Assembly (NCBI RefSeq): GCF_900156725.1
Contig: NZ_FTOI01000004.1
Span: 186,001-250,000 of the forward strand
From: Kaistella chaponensis
Lineage (GTDB): Bacteria > Bacteroidota > Bacteroidia > Flavobacteriales > Weeksellaceae
DNA length: 64,000 bases
Direction of reading: 5' to 3'
Made by a program: the position numbers and the translations under genes. The notes under the pieces were generated by a model. It was not told the origin of the DNA. It saw only the letters and a program-made list of their open reading frames with translations, and did not search any database. Positions 44,164 through 53,741 of this stretch are shown piece by piece. Position 1 is the first letter of the stretch. Each line of letters opens with the position of its first letter.

Positions 44164-45327
44164 ATGCAATATCTTTTTTTAACTGGAATTATACTTTCTG
44201 CTTTTCATTCATTTGTCTTGTTTTCGAAAAATGATAAGCGATTATCCGATTATGTATTGGCTCTATGGTTTTGTTTTTCAGGCATTTCCTTGTTTTCATT
44301 TTTCTTGGTTTATTCGGATAAACACCTAATCTATCCGTCTCTAACTGTTTTAGGGATGCCTTTTCCGCTGCTAATTGGACCACTTCTGCTTCTATACACA
44401 AAATATCAAACCACCACTAATTCGTTTAAAAAAAGTGATTTACTACATGTTTTTCCCTTTGCAATCGTGTTTTTCCTCTTTGTCAATATTTATTTTTTAC
44501 CCTTTGAAAGCCGAAGCGAAATACTCAGAAGTGGTGGAAGGGGATATGAGATGCAAGGCTTTATAAAACTTCTGGCAATTTATATTTCGGGCATGGTTTA
44601 TATTCCGTGGTCGGCAAAAAAACTTTTAGACTACAAAAAAAATATAAACAATCAGTTTTCAAATACCGAAAGAATCAATTTTAATTGGTTACTATACCTC
44701 ATTATTGGAATGGCTATTGTTTGGATTATCATTTTATTTGTCCAGGATGATCGCTTCATTTTCGGCGCAGTATCCCTATTCATTATTTGGATGAGTTATT
44801 TTGGTACCAAACAAGTTCAGATTTTTAGGGCAAATTCATTCCCATCAGAAGAAGAAGAAGAAGAACCTCATTCCGATATTTGCGAGGAAAATAATCGCGA
44901 TGCAGAAACACCCAGATATTCCAAATCAAGCTTAAATGTTGAAAATATTCTAGAAATTCATGCCGCTTTAATAAAAGTTTTGAATGAAAAGCAACCTTAC
45001 CTCAATCCAGAACTTAAGCTCACCGATTTGGCGGTCTTATTAGGAGTACACCCAAATCATCTTTCACAAGTAATTAATTCCCAATGTGGAAAAAGTTTTT
45101 ACGATTTAATAAATGAGCGAAGAATCCAAGAATTTATTTTCCGCCTGAAACAAAAAGAAAGTAAGCAATACACTTTGGTTGCGTTGGCTTTTGATTGTGG
45201 TTTTAATTCTAAAGCTTCCTTTAATAGAAATTTTAAAAAGTATACTCAGCTTACCCCAAGTGATTATTACAAGATATCAATGCAGCAGATTGAGACTTAT
45301 CTTCCTGTTGAGGAGATGTTTATTTAA
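44164..45327 (+). CDS. Membrane-anchored AraC family transcriptional regulator
   Basis: 387 residues. The first 220 hold about seven membrane helices. A very acidic linker (SEEEEEEPHSD) follows, then a C-terminal AraC domain (about 270-375) with two helix-turn-helix units (LTDLAVLLGVHPNHLSQVIN and VALAFDCGFNSKASFNRNFK). Such 7TM-AraC regulators are frequent in flavobacteria and sense an unknown membrane or periplasmic signal. It lies between the T9SS gene and the LA_2272-type gene; its target is not evident. Confidence 0.85.
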   Translation: MQYLFLTGIILSAFHSFVLFSKNDKRLSDYVLALWFCFSGISLFSFFLVYSDKHLIYPSLTVLGMPFPLLIGPLLLLYTKYQTTTNSFKKSDLLHVFPFAIVFFLFVNIYFLPFESRSEILRSGGRGYEMQGFIKLLAIYISGMVYIPWSAKKLLDYKKNINNQFSNTERINFNWLLYLIIGMAIVWIIILFVQDDRFIFGAVSLFIIWMSYFGTKQVQIFRANSFPSEEEEEEPHSDICEENNRDAETPRYSKSSLNVENILEIHAALIKVLNEKQPYLNPELKLTDLAVLLGVHPNHLSQVINSQCGKSFYDLINERRIQEFIFRLKQKESKQYTLVALAFDCGFNSKASFNRNFKKYTQLTPSDYYKISMQQIETYLPVEEMFI

Positions 45328-45439
45328 TAAATTACTGAACTACAACGATTTGTAAATTAGAAAAAGCACGTATCATCTTATCCAATAAGTCGTTTTCTGA
45401 AAATGTCTCTGCTAATTTTGCATCAAATAAAAATAGAAA

Positions 45440-46309
45440 ATGTCAAAATTAAAACTCGTAATTATCTTCCTGGTTATATGTACCAATTTTTCTGCACAAG
45501 TTAAAGATAGTACCAAAACACGCAAAGCACAGATCACGTTTGCTTATCCGCTTGGAACGAATGGAAAAAATGCAATTGAATACACTAATAAGTTTTCTTT
45601 TAACATTATTTACGGTATAAATGGAGGTTTTAATGGGGTTGAGATCGGCTCTGTTCTCAATTATAATAAAGGAGAGTCAAACGGATTTCAGCTGGGAACA
45701 GTGAATGTACAACAAGGAAATTTTAAAGGATTTCAGATGGGCGTATTTAATTTTACAAAAAAATTGAATGGCATTCAGTTCGGCGTTATTAATATTTTAG
45801 GAGATGCAGACCAGGGAATTCCTATTGGGATAATCAACATAGTGAAAGGTGGATTGTATGAAGTAGAAATTACGGGTGGCGAATTTATTTATGGTAACGT
45901 GAATTACAAAATGGGCGTCGAAAAATTCTACACTATTTATAAAATAGGTTACGCTACATCCAATAGTAATACGATATACACTGCTGGTTTAGGTTTCGGA
46001 AGAAATTTTCGACTATCAGAAAAGCAGAAATTAAGCATTGATTTTTCCAGCAGTCATATTTCATTAAATAAGAGTTGGAAAGGTAGTCTGAATATGCTCA
46101 ACAAAGTGGACTTCAATTATCAACATAAACTATCGGAAAAATTATCATTCATAATTGGGCCGTCTTTTAACATCTATCTCACCGAGGAAAAATTGGACGG
46201 AGAATATGGGACTTTAAAAATTCCGTATTCCATGTATACTGATGAGTGGAGCAAAGGTAAATTATGGATGTGGATTGGCGGAAATGTTGGGTTATCACTG
46301 AAATTGTAA
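45440..46309 (+). CDS. LA_2272-type surface repeat protein
   Basis: 289 residues with a signal peptide (ending TNFSAQ). The middle (about residues 55-140) has repeated GxQxGxxN units: GVEIGSVLNYNKG, GFQLGTVNVQQG, GFQMGVFNFTKK, GIQFGVINILGD, GIPIGIINIVKGG. This is the LA_2272 surface-repeat pattern, a small beta-solenoid or barrel-like fold. The C-terminal part (about 170-289) looks like outer-membrane strands. The role is unknown. It is directly upstream of the second LytS/LytTR pair. Confidence 0.7.
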   Translation: MSKLKLVIIFLVICTNFSAQVKDSTKTRKAQITFAYPLGTNGKNAIEYTNKFSFNIIYGINGGFNGVEIGSVLNYNKGESNGFQLGTVNVQQGNFKGFQMGVFNFTKKLNGIQFGVINILGDADQGIPIGIINIVKGGLYEVEITGGEFIYGNVNYKMGVEKFYTIYKIGYATSNSNTIYTAGLGFGRNFRLSEKQKLSIDFSSSHISLNKSWKGSLNMLNKVDFNYQHKLSEKLSFIIGPSFNIYLTEEKLDGEYGTLKIPYSMYTDEWSKGKLWMWIGGNVGLSLKL

Positions 46310-46380
46310 GGCAGCTGATTAACAATCTGTGAATGTACAATATAGATCTAAAAGTCGCATAAAGATGAAACCTTACGATT

Positions 46381-46408
46381 TGCAGACAAAAAAGTACTAT
46401 TCGCAGAA
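46381..46408 (+). promoter_or_regulatory. Candidate LytTR operator upstream of lytS2
   Basis: The direct repeats TGCAGAC (46381-46387) and CGCAGAA (46402-46408) have starts 21 bp apart. Spacing is identical to the system 1 operators, but the core is GCAGA instead of GTAGA. It lies about 60-90 bp before the kinase start. Confidence 0.55.
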
Positions 46409-46468
46409 TGTATTTTTTTAAGCGGAAGAGAAAGCGAAACTTTGTACCAGATCATTAATAAATAAATC

Positions 46469-47515
46469 GTGAAAAAATATCTTTTTTTATTCCTGCATAT
46501 TGGATTTTGGTTGTGCTACCTATTTTTGGCGCTGATCATTATTGCAGTTTATAATGGCGGCGAGGATAATATTTCTAGTGAACGTTTCCTTCATACACTG
46601 CAACTTATTATTTTTTTAGCGCTAATTCCTTCTTTTGTTGCTTTTTATGGCTATTACCACTTTGTGTTTAGGCAATACATCATCAAGAAAAAATATGCAC
46701 AATCTATTTGCTTTTCCTTGCTCATTTCCCTCACCACAGGATTTTTAGGCTATGTGTTGCTTTACTTTTTCCTGGACACTTATTGCGAGAAAGGTTCTAC
46801 GATGAGCTCATTTGTGGGAATTACCTTTTTTTCTACCGTAATTTCTACCATTACAGGAATAGTTGCATTACTAATGCAAGGGTTTATCACGTGGATTGAT
46901 GAAATTAATATGAAAGAAGAATTATCTCTTAAAAATAATGAAATAGAATTAGCCTTAGTTAAATCCCAACTTGACCCTCATTTTTTGTTTAATACAATTA
47001 ATAATATTGATGTTTTGATTTCTAAAAATGCGACGGCGGCATCTAATTATTTAAATAAATTATCAGAAATAATGCGTTTCATGTTATACGAAACCAAAAC
47101 TGAGAAAATTTTTCTTGCAAAAGAATTATTGTACATCGAAAAATATATTGAGCTGCAAAAAATCAGAACTTCTAATGCGAGTTTCATCAGTTTTTCTGTA
47201 ATCGGGAAATCAAATAATTTTCTTATTCCACCGATGATTTTTATTCCATTTATTGAGAATGCCTTTAAATATGCCACGAATAAAAAAATAAGGAATGCAA
47301 TAAGTATCTCACTGATGATCAGCAAAGACACTATCACCTTTGTTTGTATAAACCAATTTAATCCTGATGCAAAAAAGGAGTCCGCAAATAATGGATTGGG
47401 AAATCAACTCATCAAAAAGCGATTAGATTTAATTTATGAGCGAAGCTACAAATTAAATGTTTCAATTGTAGTCGATTTATATAGTGTAACCTTAACAATT
47501 CCTACCCATGCGTAA
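46469..47515 (+). CDS. LytS-type sensor histidine kinase 2
   Basis: 348 residues starting at GTG. Four membrane helices occupy residues 1-145. The His_kinase domain follows with the phosphoacceptor in VKSQLDPHFLFNTINN (near residue 170). The N-box is FIENAFKYA, and GLGNQLIKKRLDLIY is the reduced G-box. The end overlaps the regulator start by 8 bp, so translation of the two is coupled. The layout is the same as kinase 1, but the sequence differs widely, so this is an old paralogue rather than a recent copy. Confidence 0.88.
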   Translation: MKKYLFLFLHIGFWLCYLFLALIIIAVYNGGEDNISSERFLHTLQLIIFLALIPSFVAFYGYYHFVFRQYIIKKKYAQSICFSLLISLTTGFLGYVLLYFFLDTYCEKGSTMSSFVGITFFSTVISTITGIVALLMQGFITWIDEINMKEELSLKNNEIELALVKSQLDPHFLFNTINNIDVLISKNATAASNYLNKLSEIMRFMLYETKTEKIFLAKELLYIEKYIELQKIRTSNASFISFSVIGKSNNFLIPPMIFIPFIENAFKYATNKKIRNAISISLMISKDTITFVCINQFNPDAKKESANNGLGNQLIKKRLDLIYERSYKLNVSIVVDLYSVTLTIPTHA

Positions 47516-48197
47516 TTTCACCTGTATAATTATAGAAGATGAACCTCTTGCTTTAGAAAGAGCAATTGATTTTGCTGGAAAAATCCCTTTTTTAGAAGTG
47601 CGGGCAAGTTTTGACAATTCCCTTGAGGGACATGCTTATCTACAAAATAATGAGGTCGATCTTTTATTTTTAGACATTAATATGGACGAATTATCGGGGA
47701 TCGAACTGTTGGAAGGTACCAAGATACAAAGCCAGGTCATTATAACAACGGCATATCAAGAATATGCGATGAAAGGCTATGAACTAAATGTTTCTGATTA
47801 TTTATTAAAACCATATTCATTTGATCGATTTTTAAAAGCAGTTACCAAATCTGTACAGAATCTTTCTAAACCTACCTACAATGTTGTAAAGGAGAATATT
47901 TTCGTAAAAACTGAAAATAGACTGGAAAAAATAACCATCTCAGATATTATTTTCATTGAAGGGATGAGAGATTACAGAAGAATTCACTTGACTAATAAAA
48001 GGATCATGACTTTACAGAATTTTAGTGAATTAGAGCAAATTATTCCATCAAACATAGTATGCCGAGTTCACAAATCCTACATGGTTGCTTTAAATAAAAT
48101 AGAATGTATCGAAAGAAATAGAATCAGATTGGTAGAAAAAATTATTCCAATTTCAAGTACTTACAGAGCATCTTTTTTCAAGCAAATTGATCAGTGA
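47508..48197 (+). CDS. LytTR response regulator 2
   Basis: 229 residues. The receiver has EDEPLALERA, the phospho-Asp in VDLLFLDINMD, Thr in QVIITTAYQEYA and Lys in DYLLKPYSF. The LytTR domain (about 130-229) has DIIFIEGMRDYRRIHL and CRVHKSYMVALNKIE. It partners kinase 2. The TonB receptor gene starts 67 bp downstream with no terminator between, so the regulator may lie in one operon with it. Confidence 0.9.
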   Translation: MRNFTCIIIEDEPLALERAIDFAGKIPFLEVRASFDNSLEGHAYLQNNEVDLLFLDINMDELSGIELLEGTKIQSQVIITTAYQEYAMKGYELNVSDYLLKPYSFDRFLKAVTKSVQNLSKPTYNVVKENIFVKTENRLEKITISDIIFIEGMRDYRRIHLTNKRIMTLQNFSELEQIIPSNIVCRVHKSYMVALNKIECIERNRIRLVEKIIPISSTYRASFFKQIDQ

Positions 48198-48264
48198 GAA
48201 GTTTTCAATAATCCTGAACTTAAAATAAATAACAAAAAATTAAAAATTAACTAACTAATTAAAA

Positions 48265-50637
48265 ATGAACTTAAAAATAATAATCTTCCTGGGTTTTATA
48301 GCAATATCAAGCGTAATAAAGGCGCAAGATAAAATAACAATTAGTGGCACAGTAAAAGATGACAAAACAACAGAAACATTAATCGGGGTCAATATTTATA
48401 TCCCAGAACTCAAAATAGGTACAAGTACAAATGGATATGGATTTTATTCCCTAACAATTCCTCCTGGGAAATATACAATTCAATCTAGTTATCAGGGATT
48501 TCAAACCTATTCAGAAACTTTAGAATTTACTTCCAGTTTAAACAAAGATATTTCACTAACGGACGACGTTAAAAATATTGAAGAGATCATTCTTACAGGA
48601 GATAATAAAAGATCCGAAATAAAAAAAGCGGAGATGAGCACGAATAAACTCAATCTGCAAACAATCAAAAAAATGCCGGTTGTTTTTGGTGAAGTGGATA
48701 TCATAAAATCAATTTTACAACTTCCTGGAGTTACAAACGGTGGTGAAGGACAGTCCGGTTTTAATGTTCGCGGCGGATCTGCTGATCAAAATTTAGTGCT
48801 TTTAGATGAAGCTACTGTTTATAATACATCACATTTGTTCGGATTATTTTCAGTATTTAATTCGGATGCCATAAAAGATTTAAAACTGTATAAGGGTGGA
48901 ATTCCAGCACGTTACGGTGGTAGACTCTCTTCTGTGCTAGATATTTACCAAAAGGAAGGCAATAAAGAAAATTACAGGTTTTCGGGAGGTTTGGGTTTAA
49001 TTTCCGCCAGATTAATGGCAGAAGGCCCAATTGTAAAAAATAAAAGTTCCTTCCTTTTAGCAGGAAGAGGTTCTTATGGACACTTATTTTTGAAGTTATC
49101 TGATAATAAAAATTCGGCTTATTTCTACGATCTAAACACTAAAGCTAATTTTGAAATAAACAAAAACAACAAATTATTTGTATCCGGCTATTTTGGACGA
49201 GACGTATTTGATATAAATGGTGGTTTTGTAAATACTTATGGAAACACCATTGCTAATGTCAGATGGAACCATTTATTTTCCGACAAATTATTTTCCAATT
49301 TGTCCCTCATCTACAGTGACTACTATTATGGTTTAAAATTAGATTACTTCGGGTTTAATTGGGACAGCGGTATTAAAAATTTCAATCTGAAGTATGATTT
49401 TAAGCACTATTTGGGTAATTCTACAAAATTAACATATGGTTTAAACACGCAATATTTTGAATTTAATCCTGGAAAGATTACACCAATCGACGCTGAATCT
49501 GGAATTAACGAGAGGCAGTTAGATAAAAAAAGAGCCATAGAATCGGACTTATACTTTGATGTGGATCAAAAATTATCAGAGGCTATAACAGTTAATTCCG
49601 GTTTGCGATATAGTCTGTTCTGTAGATTTGGACCCCAGAATGTGAGCATTTACGATAACAATCAAGCAGTAGTTTTTAACGAAGAATTTGGGATATATGA
49701 AAAAGCAATTCCTACCGGTATAAAAAGTTACAAATCCAATGAAGTGATTGCACAATTTGGAAATTTTGAACCTAGAGTTTCTATTTCTTATTCTTTAAAT
49801 GAAAACCAATCCATTAAAGGAAGTTACAACAGGATGGCGCAATATCTTCATTTAATTTCTAATACCAGTTCTCCAACTCCGCTTGATATTTGGTCTCCCA
49901 GTGATGATTTTTTCAAACCTCAATTACTTGATCAGTTTGCAGTAGGATATTTTCGAAATTTTAAAGACGACAAATATTCTGTTGAGATCGAAACATTCTA
50001 CAAAAAAGCCACCAACACTGTAAATTATATTGATGGATCCGAGTTGGTTGGCAATAATAACCTAGAACAAATTATACTCAATGGTAGAAGCCGGGCTTAT
50101 GGAATAGAATTTCTACTCCGCAAAAACACAGGTAAATTACAGGGATGGATATCTTACACGCTTTCTAGAAGTGAACAGCAAACCCCTGGAAGATCACCGA
50201 ATGAACCGGGAATAAATAATGGGGATTGGTATAGAAGAAGTTATGATAAATTACACAATTTATCGGTTACAGGAATGTATCAATTAAGTGAAAAATGGAA
50301 TTTAGGCTCAATTTTCACCTTACAAACGGGACAACCTACCACTTATCCTAATGGCCAATATGAGTATCAAGGCATTATTATTCCAAGTTTTGGAAATAGA
50401 AATGAAAGCACGCTGCCAACATTTCATCGTCTGGATGTTTCTGCAACGTATGTTCCTAAACCAAATAAACAAAAAGGATGGCGCGGCGAATGGGTTTTCA
50501 GTATTTATAATATTTATAATAGACAAAATGCAGCATCTGTTAACTTCAGACAAAATATAGACACAGGAGAGACCGAAGCAGTTAAGTTTTCTATTTTCGG
50601 AATCATTCCGGGCATTTCATACAATTTCAAATTTTAA
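48265..50637 (+). CDS. TonB-dependent receptor with N-terminal carboxypeptidase-D-like domain
   Basis: 790-residue outer-membrane receptor. After the signal peptide (VIKAQ), residues about 25-105 form the CarboxypepD_reg domain (ISGTVKDDKTTETLIGVNIY). The plug contains LPGVTNGGEGQSGFNVRGGS and NLVLLDEATVYN, and a barrel follows ending in a terminal Phe (ISYNFKF). It is followed after 10 bp by a DUF4249 lipoprotein gene, a very common Bacteroidetes pairing. The ligand is unknown. Confidence 0.9.
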   Translation: MNLKIIIFLGFIAISSVIKAQDKITISGTVKDDKTTETLIGVNIYIPELKIGTSTNGYGFYSLTIPPGKYTIQSSYQGFQTYSETLEFTSSLNKDISLTDDVKNIEEIILTGDNKRSEIKKAEMSTNKLNLQTIKKMPVVFGEVDIIKSILQLPGVTNGGEGQSGFNVRGGSADQNLVLLDEATVYNTSHLFGLFSVFNSDAIKDLKLYKGGIPARYGGRLSSVLDIYQKEGNKENYRFSGGLGLISARLMAEGPIVKNKSSFLLAGRGSYGHLFLKLSDNKNSAYFYDLNTKANFEINKNNKLFVSGYFGRDVFDINGGFVNTYGNTIANVRWNHLFSDKLFSNLSLIYSDYYYGLKLDYFGFNWDSGIKNFNLKYDFKHYLGNSTKLTYGLNTQYFEFNPGKITPIDAESGINERQLDKKRAIESDLYFDVDQKLSEAITVNSGLRYSLFCRFGPQNVSIYDNNQAVVFNEEFGIYEKAIPTGIKSYKSNEVIAQFGNFEPRVSISYSLNENQSIKGSYNRMAQYLHLISNTSSPTPLDIWSPSDDFFKPQLLDQFAVGYFRNFKDDKYSVEIETFYKKATNTVNYIDGSELVGNNNLEQIILNGRSRAYGIEFLLRKNTGKLQGWISYTLSRSEQQTPGRSPNEPGINNGDWYRRSYDKLHNLSVTGMYQLSEKWNLGSIFTLQTGQPTTYPNGQYEYQGIIIPSFGNRNESTLPTFHRLDVSATYVPKPNKQKGWRGEWVFSIYNIYNRQNAASVNFRQNIDTGETEAVKFSIFGIIPGISYNFKF

Positions 50638-50647
50638 ATCAATTCAA

Positions 50648-51472
50648 ATGAAAATTATATTAATTATTGCAACATTATTTTTACTAATGAGCTGTGAAAA
50701 AGTCGTCAACATAGACTTAGATACTGCTCCAGAACGTCTTGTAGTAGACGCAAATATTAACTGGGTGAAAGGAACATCAGGAAATACTCAGACCATTAAG
50801 CTTACCAGATCTACTGGATATTATCAAAATGTAATGCCAAAGGTTTCCAACGCTACCGTTACTATTAAAAATAGTTCAAATACAATTTTCAATTTTATAG
50901 AAGAGCCAAGTTCAGATTCAAACTCCGGGAGGTATACCTGCGAAAACTTTCAACCCGTACTTGGAGAAACTTATACTTTGACTATTATTTCTGGAGGTAA
51001 AACCTACACTGCAACAGAACGCTTGCTTCCTACTCCTGATATTGCTACAATTGAACAGGAAAATAATTTAGGACTCAACAATGATGAGATTGGCGTAAAA
51101 ATCAATTTTAATGATTTCCCTGTCACAAATGATTTTTATCTACTTCAAACAATTGCAAATGTTGCGTTGCTGCCTGATTATCAGATAACAAATGATCAAT
51201 TTTACCAAGGCAATGTTATGTCTGGAATATATACTCATCCTGACTTGATCGCAGGTAGTATTTTAAAATTTAGACTCTATGGCATTTCTGAAAGTTATCA
51301 TAATTATATGAAGTTACTGCTCAATGCTTCTTCAGGTTCAAATAATGGCCCTTTTCAAGTTACACCAACATTGGTGAAGGGAAATATTAAAAATGAAACA
51401 GATCCAAAAGATCTAATTTTCGGCTATTTCCGATTGGGAGAAACGGCTGAGTATTCTTATACCATTCAATAA
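50648..51472 (+). CDS. DUF4249 family lipoprotein
   Basis: 274 residues with lipobox LLMSCEKVV. The start CEKVVNIDLDTAPERLVVDA and the following Ig-like strands (VSNATVTIKNSS, GETYTLTIISGGKTYTA) are characteristic of DUF4249. These proteins are encoded next to TonB receptors and probably form a surface lid or accessory component, in the way SusD serves SusC. That function is by analogy. Confidence 0.85.
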   Translation: MKIILIIATLFLLMSCEKVVNIDLDTAPERLVVDANINWVKGTSGNTQTIKLTRSTGYYQNVMPKVSNATVTIKNSSNTIFNFIEEPSSDSNSGRYTCENFQPVLGETYTLTIISGGKTYTATERLLPTPDIATIEQENNLGLNNDEIGVKINFNDFPVTNDFYLLQTIANVALLPDYQITNDQFYQGNVMSGIYTHPDLIAGSILKFRLYGISESYHNYMKLLLNASSGSNNGPFQVTPTLVKGNIKNETDPKDLIFGYFRLGETAEYSYTIQ

Positions 51473-51487
51473 GTGAAAATATATTGA

Positions 51488-51610
51488 TGTAATGGAAGAA
51501 TTATAGACCCTACAGCGATATCAATCGTAACCATGACCGAAGAAGGAAAACCGTGGTCCACCTTAGAAGGTCAATTTAAATCGGTTAGAGTAATGAAAGG
51601 TTTTGTTTGA
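51488..51610 (+). pseudogene. Possible short gene remnant
   Basis: A 40-codon open frame without a start ends at TGA 51608-51610. It contains IIDPTAISIVTMTEEGKPWS and QFKSVRVMKGF, which read like real protein (good strand/turn alternation). I cannot assign a family. It may be the tail of a gene lost by deletion. Confidence 0.2.
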
Positions 51611-51682
51611 AATTTAAAAAAAATTGGAGCAGATATTATAAAATTACTTTAATTCATAATATCAATATTTAAAAGCAAAATT

Positions 51683-52684
51683 ATGAGAACCTTCGTCAAA
51701 TGGCTCAAAAGAATTGGCTCAGCGATCATTGCAGTAGTCGCCATTTCATTATCAATTGGATTTGTCTTCGAATGGAAATCGAGAAATGAAGCCGAAAAAA
51801 TTAAAGCAACCGGAAGCTTTGTAAAAGTTGCAAATCACCGCCTTCATTATTACAAAACAGGAAGTGGGGGTCCAACTGTAGTTTTTGAAACTGCATTTGA
51901 TCCAGCAGGACATCTTCAATGGTATAACGTGCAAAAAGAATTACCTACTACATTCACAAGTATTTCCTATGACAGAGCGGGTATTTTATGGAGTGAAAGA
52001 GGAGATAAACCGAAATCAGGTGAGGAAATTGCGGCAGACTTACATCATGTGCTAGAAAAAGCGAACGCTCCAAAACCTTATATAATTGTAGGACATTCAT
52101 TTGGAGGAACGCTTACTCGTTTTTTTATCGATAAATATCCGAAAGATGTTGCAGGTGTAATATTTGTGGATAGTCAATGTCCCGATGATAAAAAATATTT
52201 GTCGCCAGAACTATTCAAAATGACAAACCAAGGACTACCAAGTGGACTTTTAAAATTTGCAAATACTTTTGGAATCGCTCGTTTAATGTTCAAGAATATG
52301 TTTGCAAACGAGAAACAATATGAATATCAGAATTCGATCATGCCTGCTTTACTATACAAAAGTGCAAATGCAGTTTTGGAAGAGCAAGATCAGATGAGTT
52401 CCATTAAAAAACAAGCATCAAAAATAAAATCTTTTGGATCTATTCCTCTTTATATATTAACTGCTGCGGATAAAAAACGCTATGATTCATTTATTAAAGA
52501 TGAAAAATTAAAAGAGGAGATGTTAACTTCCTGGAATAAGATGCAAAATGATTTTCTACTCCTTTCAAGTGATAGCAAACAGATTTTAGTTCCAAATAGT
52601 GGTCATTATATCAACCAGGAACAGCCAAAAGTTATTAGGGATGCCATAAATCACATGGTAAATAAAATTGCAAGTAGTAAGTAA
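51683..52684 (+). CDS. Alpha/beta hydrolase, membrane-anchored
   Basis: 333 residues with an N-terminal membrane helix (IIAVVAISLSIGFVFEW) and no clear cleavage site. The hydrolase core has VVFETAFDPAGHLQW and ISYDRAGILWSERG, then the nucleophile elbow GHSFGG (Ser near residue 140), and the final His in VPNSGHYINQEQP. Substrate is unknown. It is followed after 22 bp by a DUF2306 membrane-protein gene, probably in one transcript. Confidence 0.82.
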   Translation: MRTFVKWLKRIGSAIIAVVAISLSIGFVFEWKSRNEAEKIKATGSFVKVANHRLHYYKTGSGGPTVVFETAFDPAGHLQWYNVQKELPTTFTSISYDRAGILWSERGDKPKSGEEIAADLHHVLEKANAPKPYIIVGHSFGGTLTRFFIDKYPKDVAGVIFVDSQCPDDKKYLSPELFKMTNQGLPSGLLKFANTFGIARLMFKNMFANEKQYEYQNSIMPALLYKSANAVLEEQDQMSSIKKQASKIKSFGSIPLYILTAADKKRYDSFIKDEKLKEEMLTSWNKMQNDFLLLSSDSKQILVPNSGHYINQEQPKVIRDAINHMVNKIASSK

Positions 52685-52706
52685 ATAACCCATCAATTAT
52701 TTGAAA

Positions 52707-53318
52707 ATGAAAAAAATTAATTTGATCATAGTTGGAATTTTAGCAACACTTGTTGGTCTGTATCCAATTATTTATTTTTTTGTAGATAGGAAATTTGGGT
52801 TATTATCCTCGAAGTCTGCAGAACTTTTAAGTAACAATTTTTGGAACATTGCATTTTATGGACATATCATTTTCGGTGGGCTTGCTCTATTAGTTGGATG
52901 GTTGCAGTTTAGTAACAGGTTACTACTGAAAAATATGAAATTACACCGAGCAATTGGAAAGATATATCTGGTTTCTGTTTTAATAAGTGGCATTTGTGGA
53001 CTTGTTATTTCATTTTACGCAACTGGCGGAATAATAAGTGCTCTTGGTTTTTTCTCTTTAGGCGTCACTTGGTTAAGCACTACTATATTGGGTTTCAAAT
53101 CTATTAAAATTGGTAATGTGCAAATGCACGAAAAGTTTATGATTTTTAGTTACGCTGCGTGCTTTAGTGCTGTTACTTTAAGAATTTGGCTTCCAATACT
53201 GATAGGCATTTTGGGAAATTTTAATGATGCTTATCGAATTGTTGCGTGGTTGAGCTGGGTTCCCAATTTGATGGTTGCATACATTATTTTAAGAGGTAAT
53301 AATTTGGAAAAATTTTAA
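52707..53318 (+). CDS. DUF2306 family membrane protein
   Basis: About 203 residues with six to seven membrane helices. The pattern FYGHIIFGGLALLVGWLQF, then LHRAIGKIYLVSVLISG and MHEKFMIFSYAACFSAVTLR, with paired His residues, is typical of DUF2306. A haem-binding role is possible but unproven. I placed the start at the ATG 52707; an in-frame TTG lies at 52701. Confidence 0.75.
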   Translation: MKKINLIIVGILATLVGLYPIIYFFVDRKFGLLSSKSAELLSNNFWNIAFYGHIIFGGLALLVGWLQFSNRLLLKNMKLHRAIGKIYLVSVLISGICGLVISFYATGGIISALGFFSLGVTWLSTTILGFKSIKIGNVQMHEKFMIFSYAACFSAVTLRIWLPILIGILGNFNDAYRIVAWLSWVPNLMVAYIILRGNNLEKF

Positions 53319-53393
53319 ACATTATTAACCATACTATAATTTTATTACAACGATTGCAAATAATCCACTCACAAAATTTACAAATTACTAGAT

Positions 53394-53741
53394 ATGAAAA
53401 ATAAAACTGCTGCAAAAATCACGGGTTATTCTATAATAATTATGGCATTACTGGCGGCGTTTGCCTTCGGATACGCTTACCCAAAAATTTGTGATCTCAC
53501 AGATAAAAGTTTAACTGTAACTAAAAACTCTAATTTTAACTGTTCCTGTTTTTGGGGAAGATTACACTGTTTAAAAATAAAGGAAACTCATGTTATGTTA
53601 AGGTCAAAAGTTAAAAATTCTTCTGCAGAAGCATATTTATCCATTTTACTCTATCTTTTTTTTCAGGTAAAAAAAATACTCCGATCCGGAGTTTATTTCT
53701 CTCTTATACGCTGCCGTAAGTTCCCAGCCATCAGCTCCTAA
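53394..53741 (+). pseudogene. N-terminal fragment of a DUF4386-like membrane protein
   Basis: The first 33 residues (KITGYSIIIMALLAAFAFGY, then AYPKIC) look like the first helix of DUF4386-type membrane proteins, about 200 residues in full length. After that the frame turns into Cys- and Lys-rich sequence without helices and runs antisense into the next real gene. Only the start appears to survive; the rest was lost by frameshift or deletion. Confidence 0.4.
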
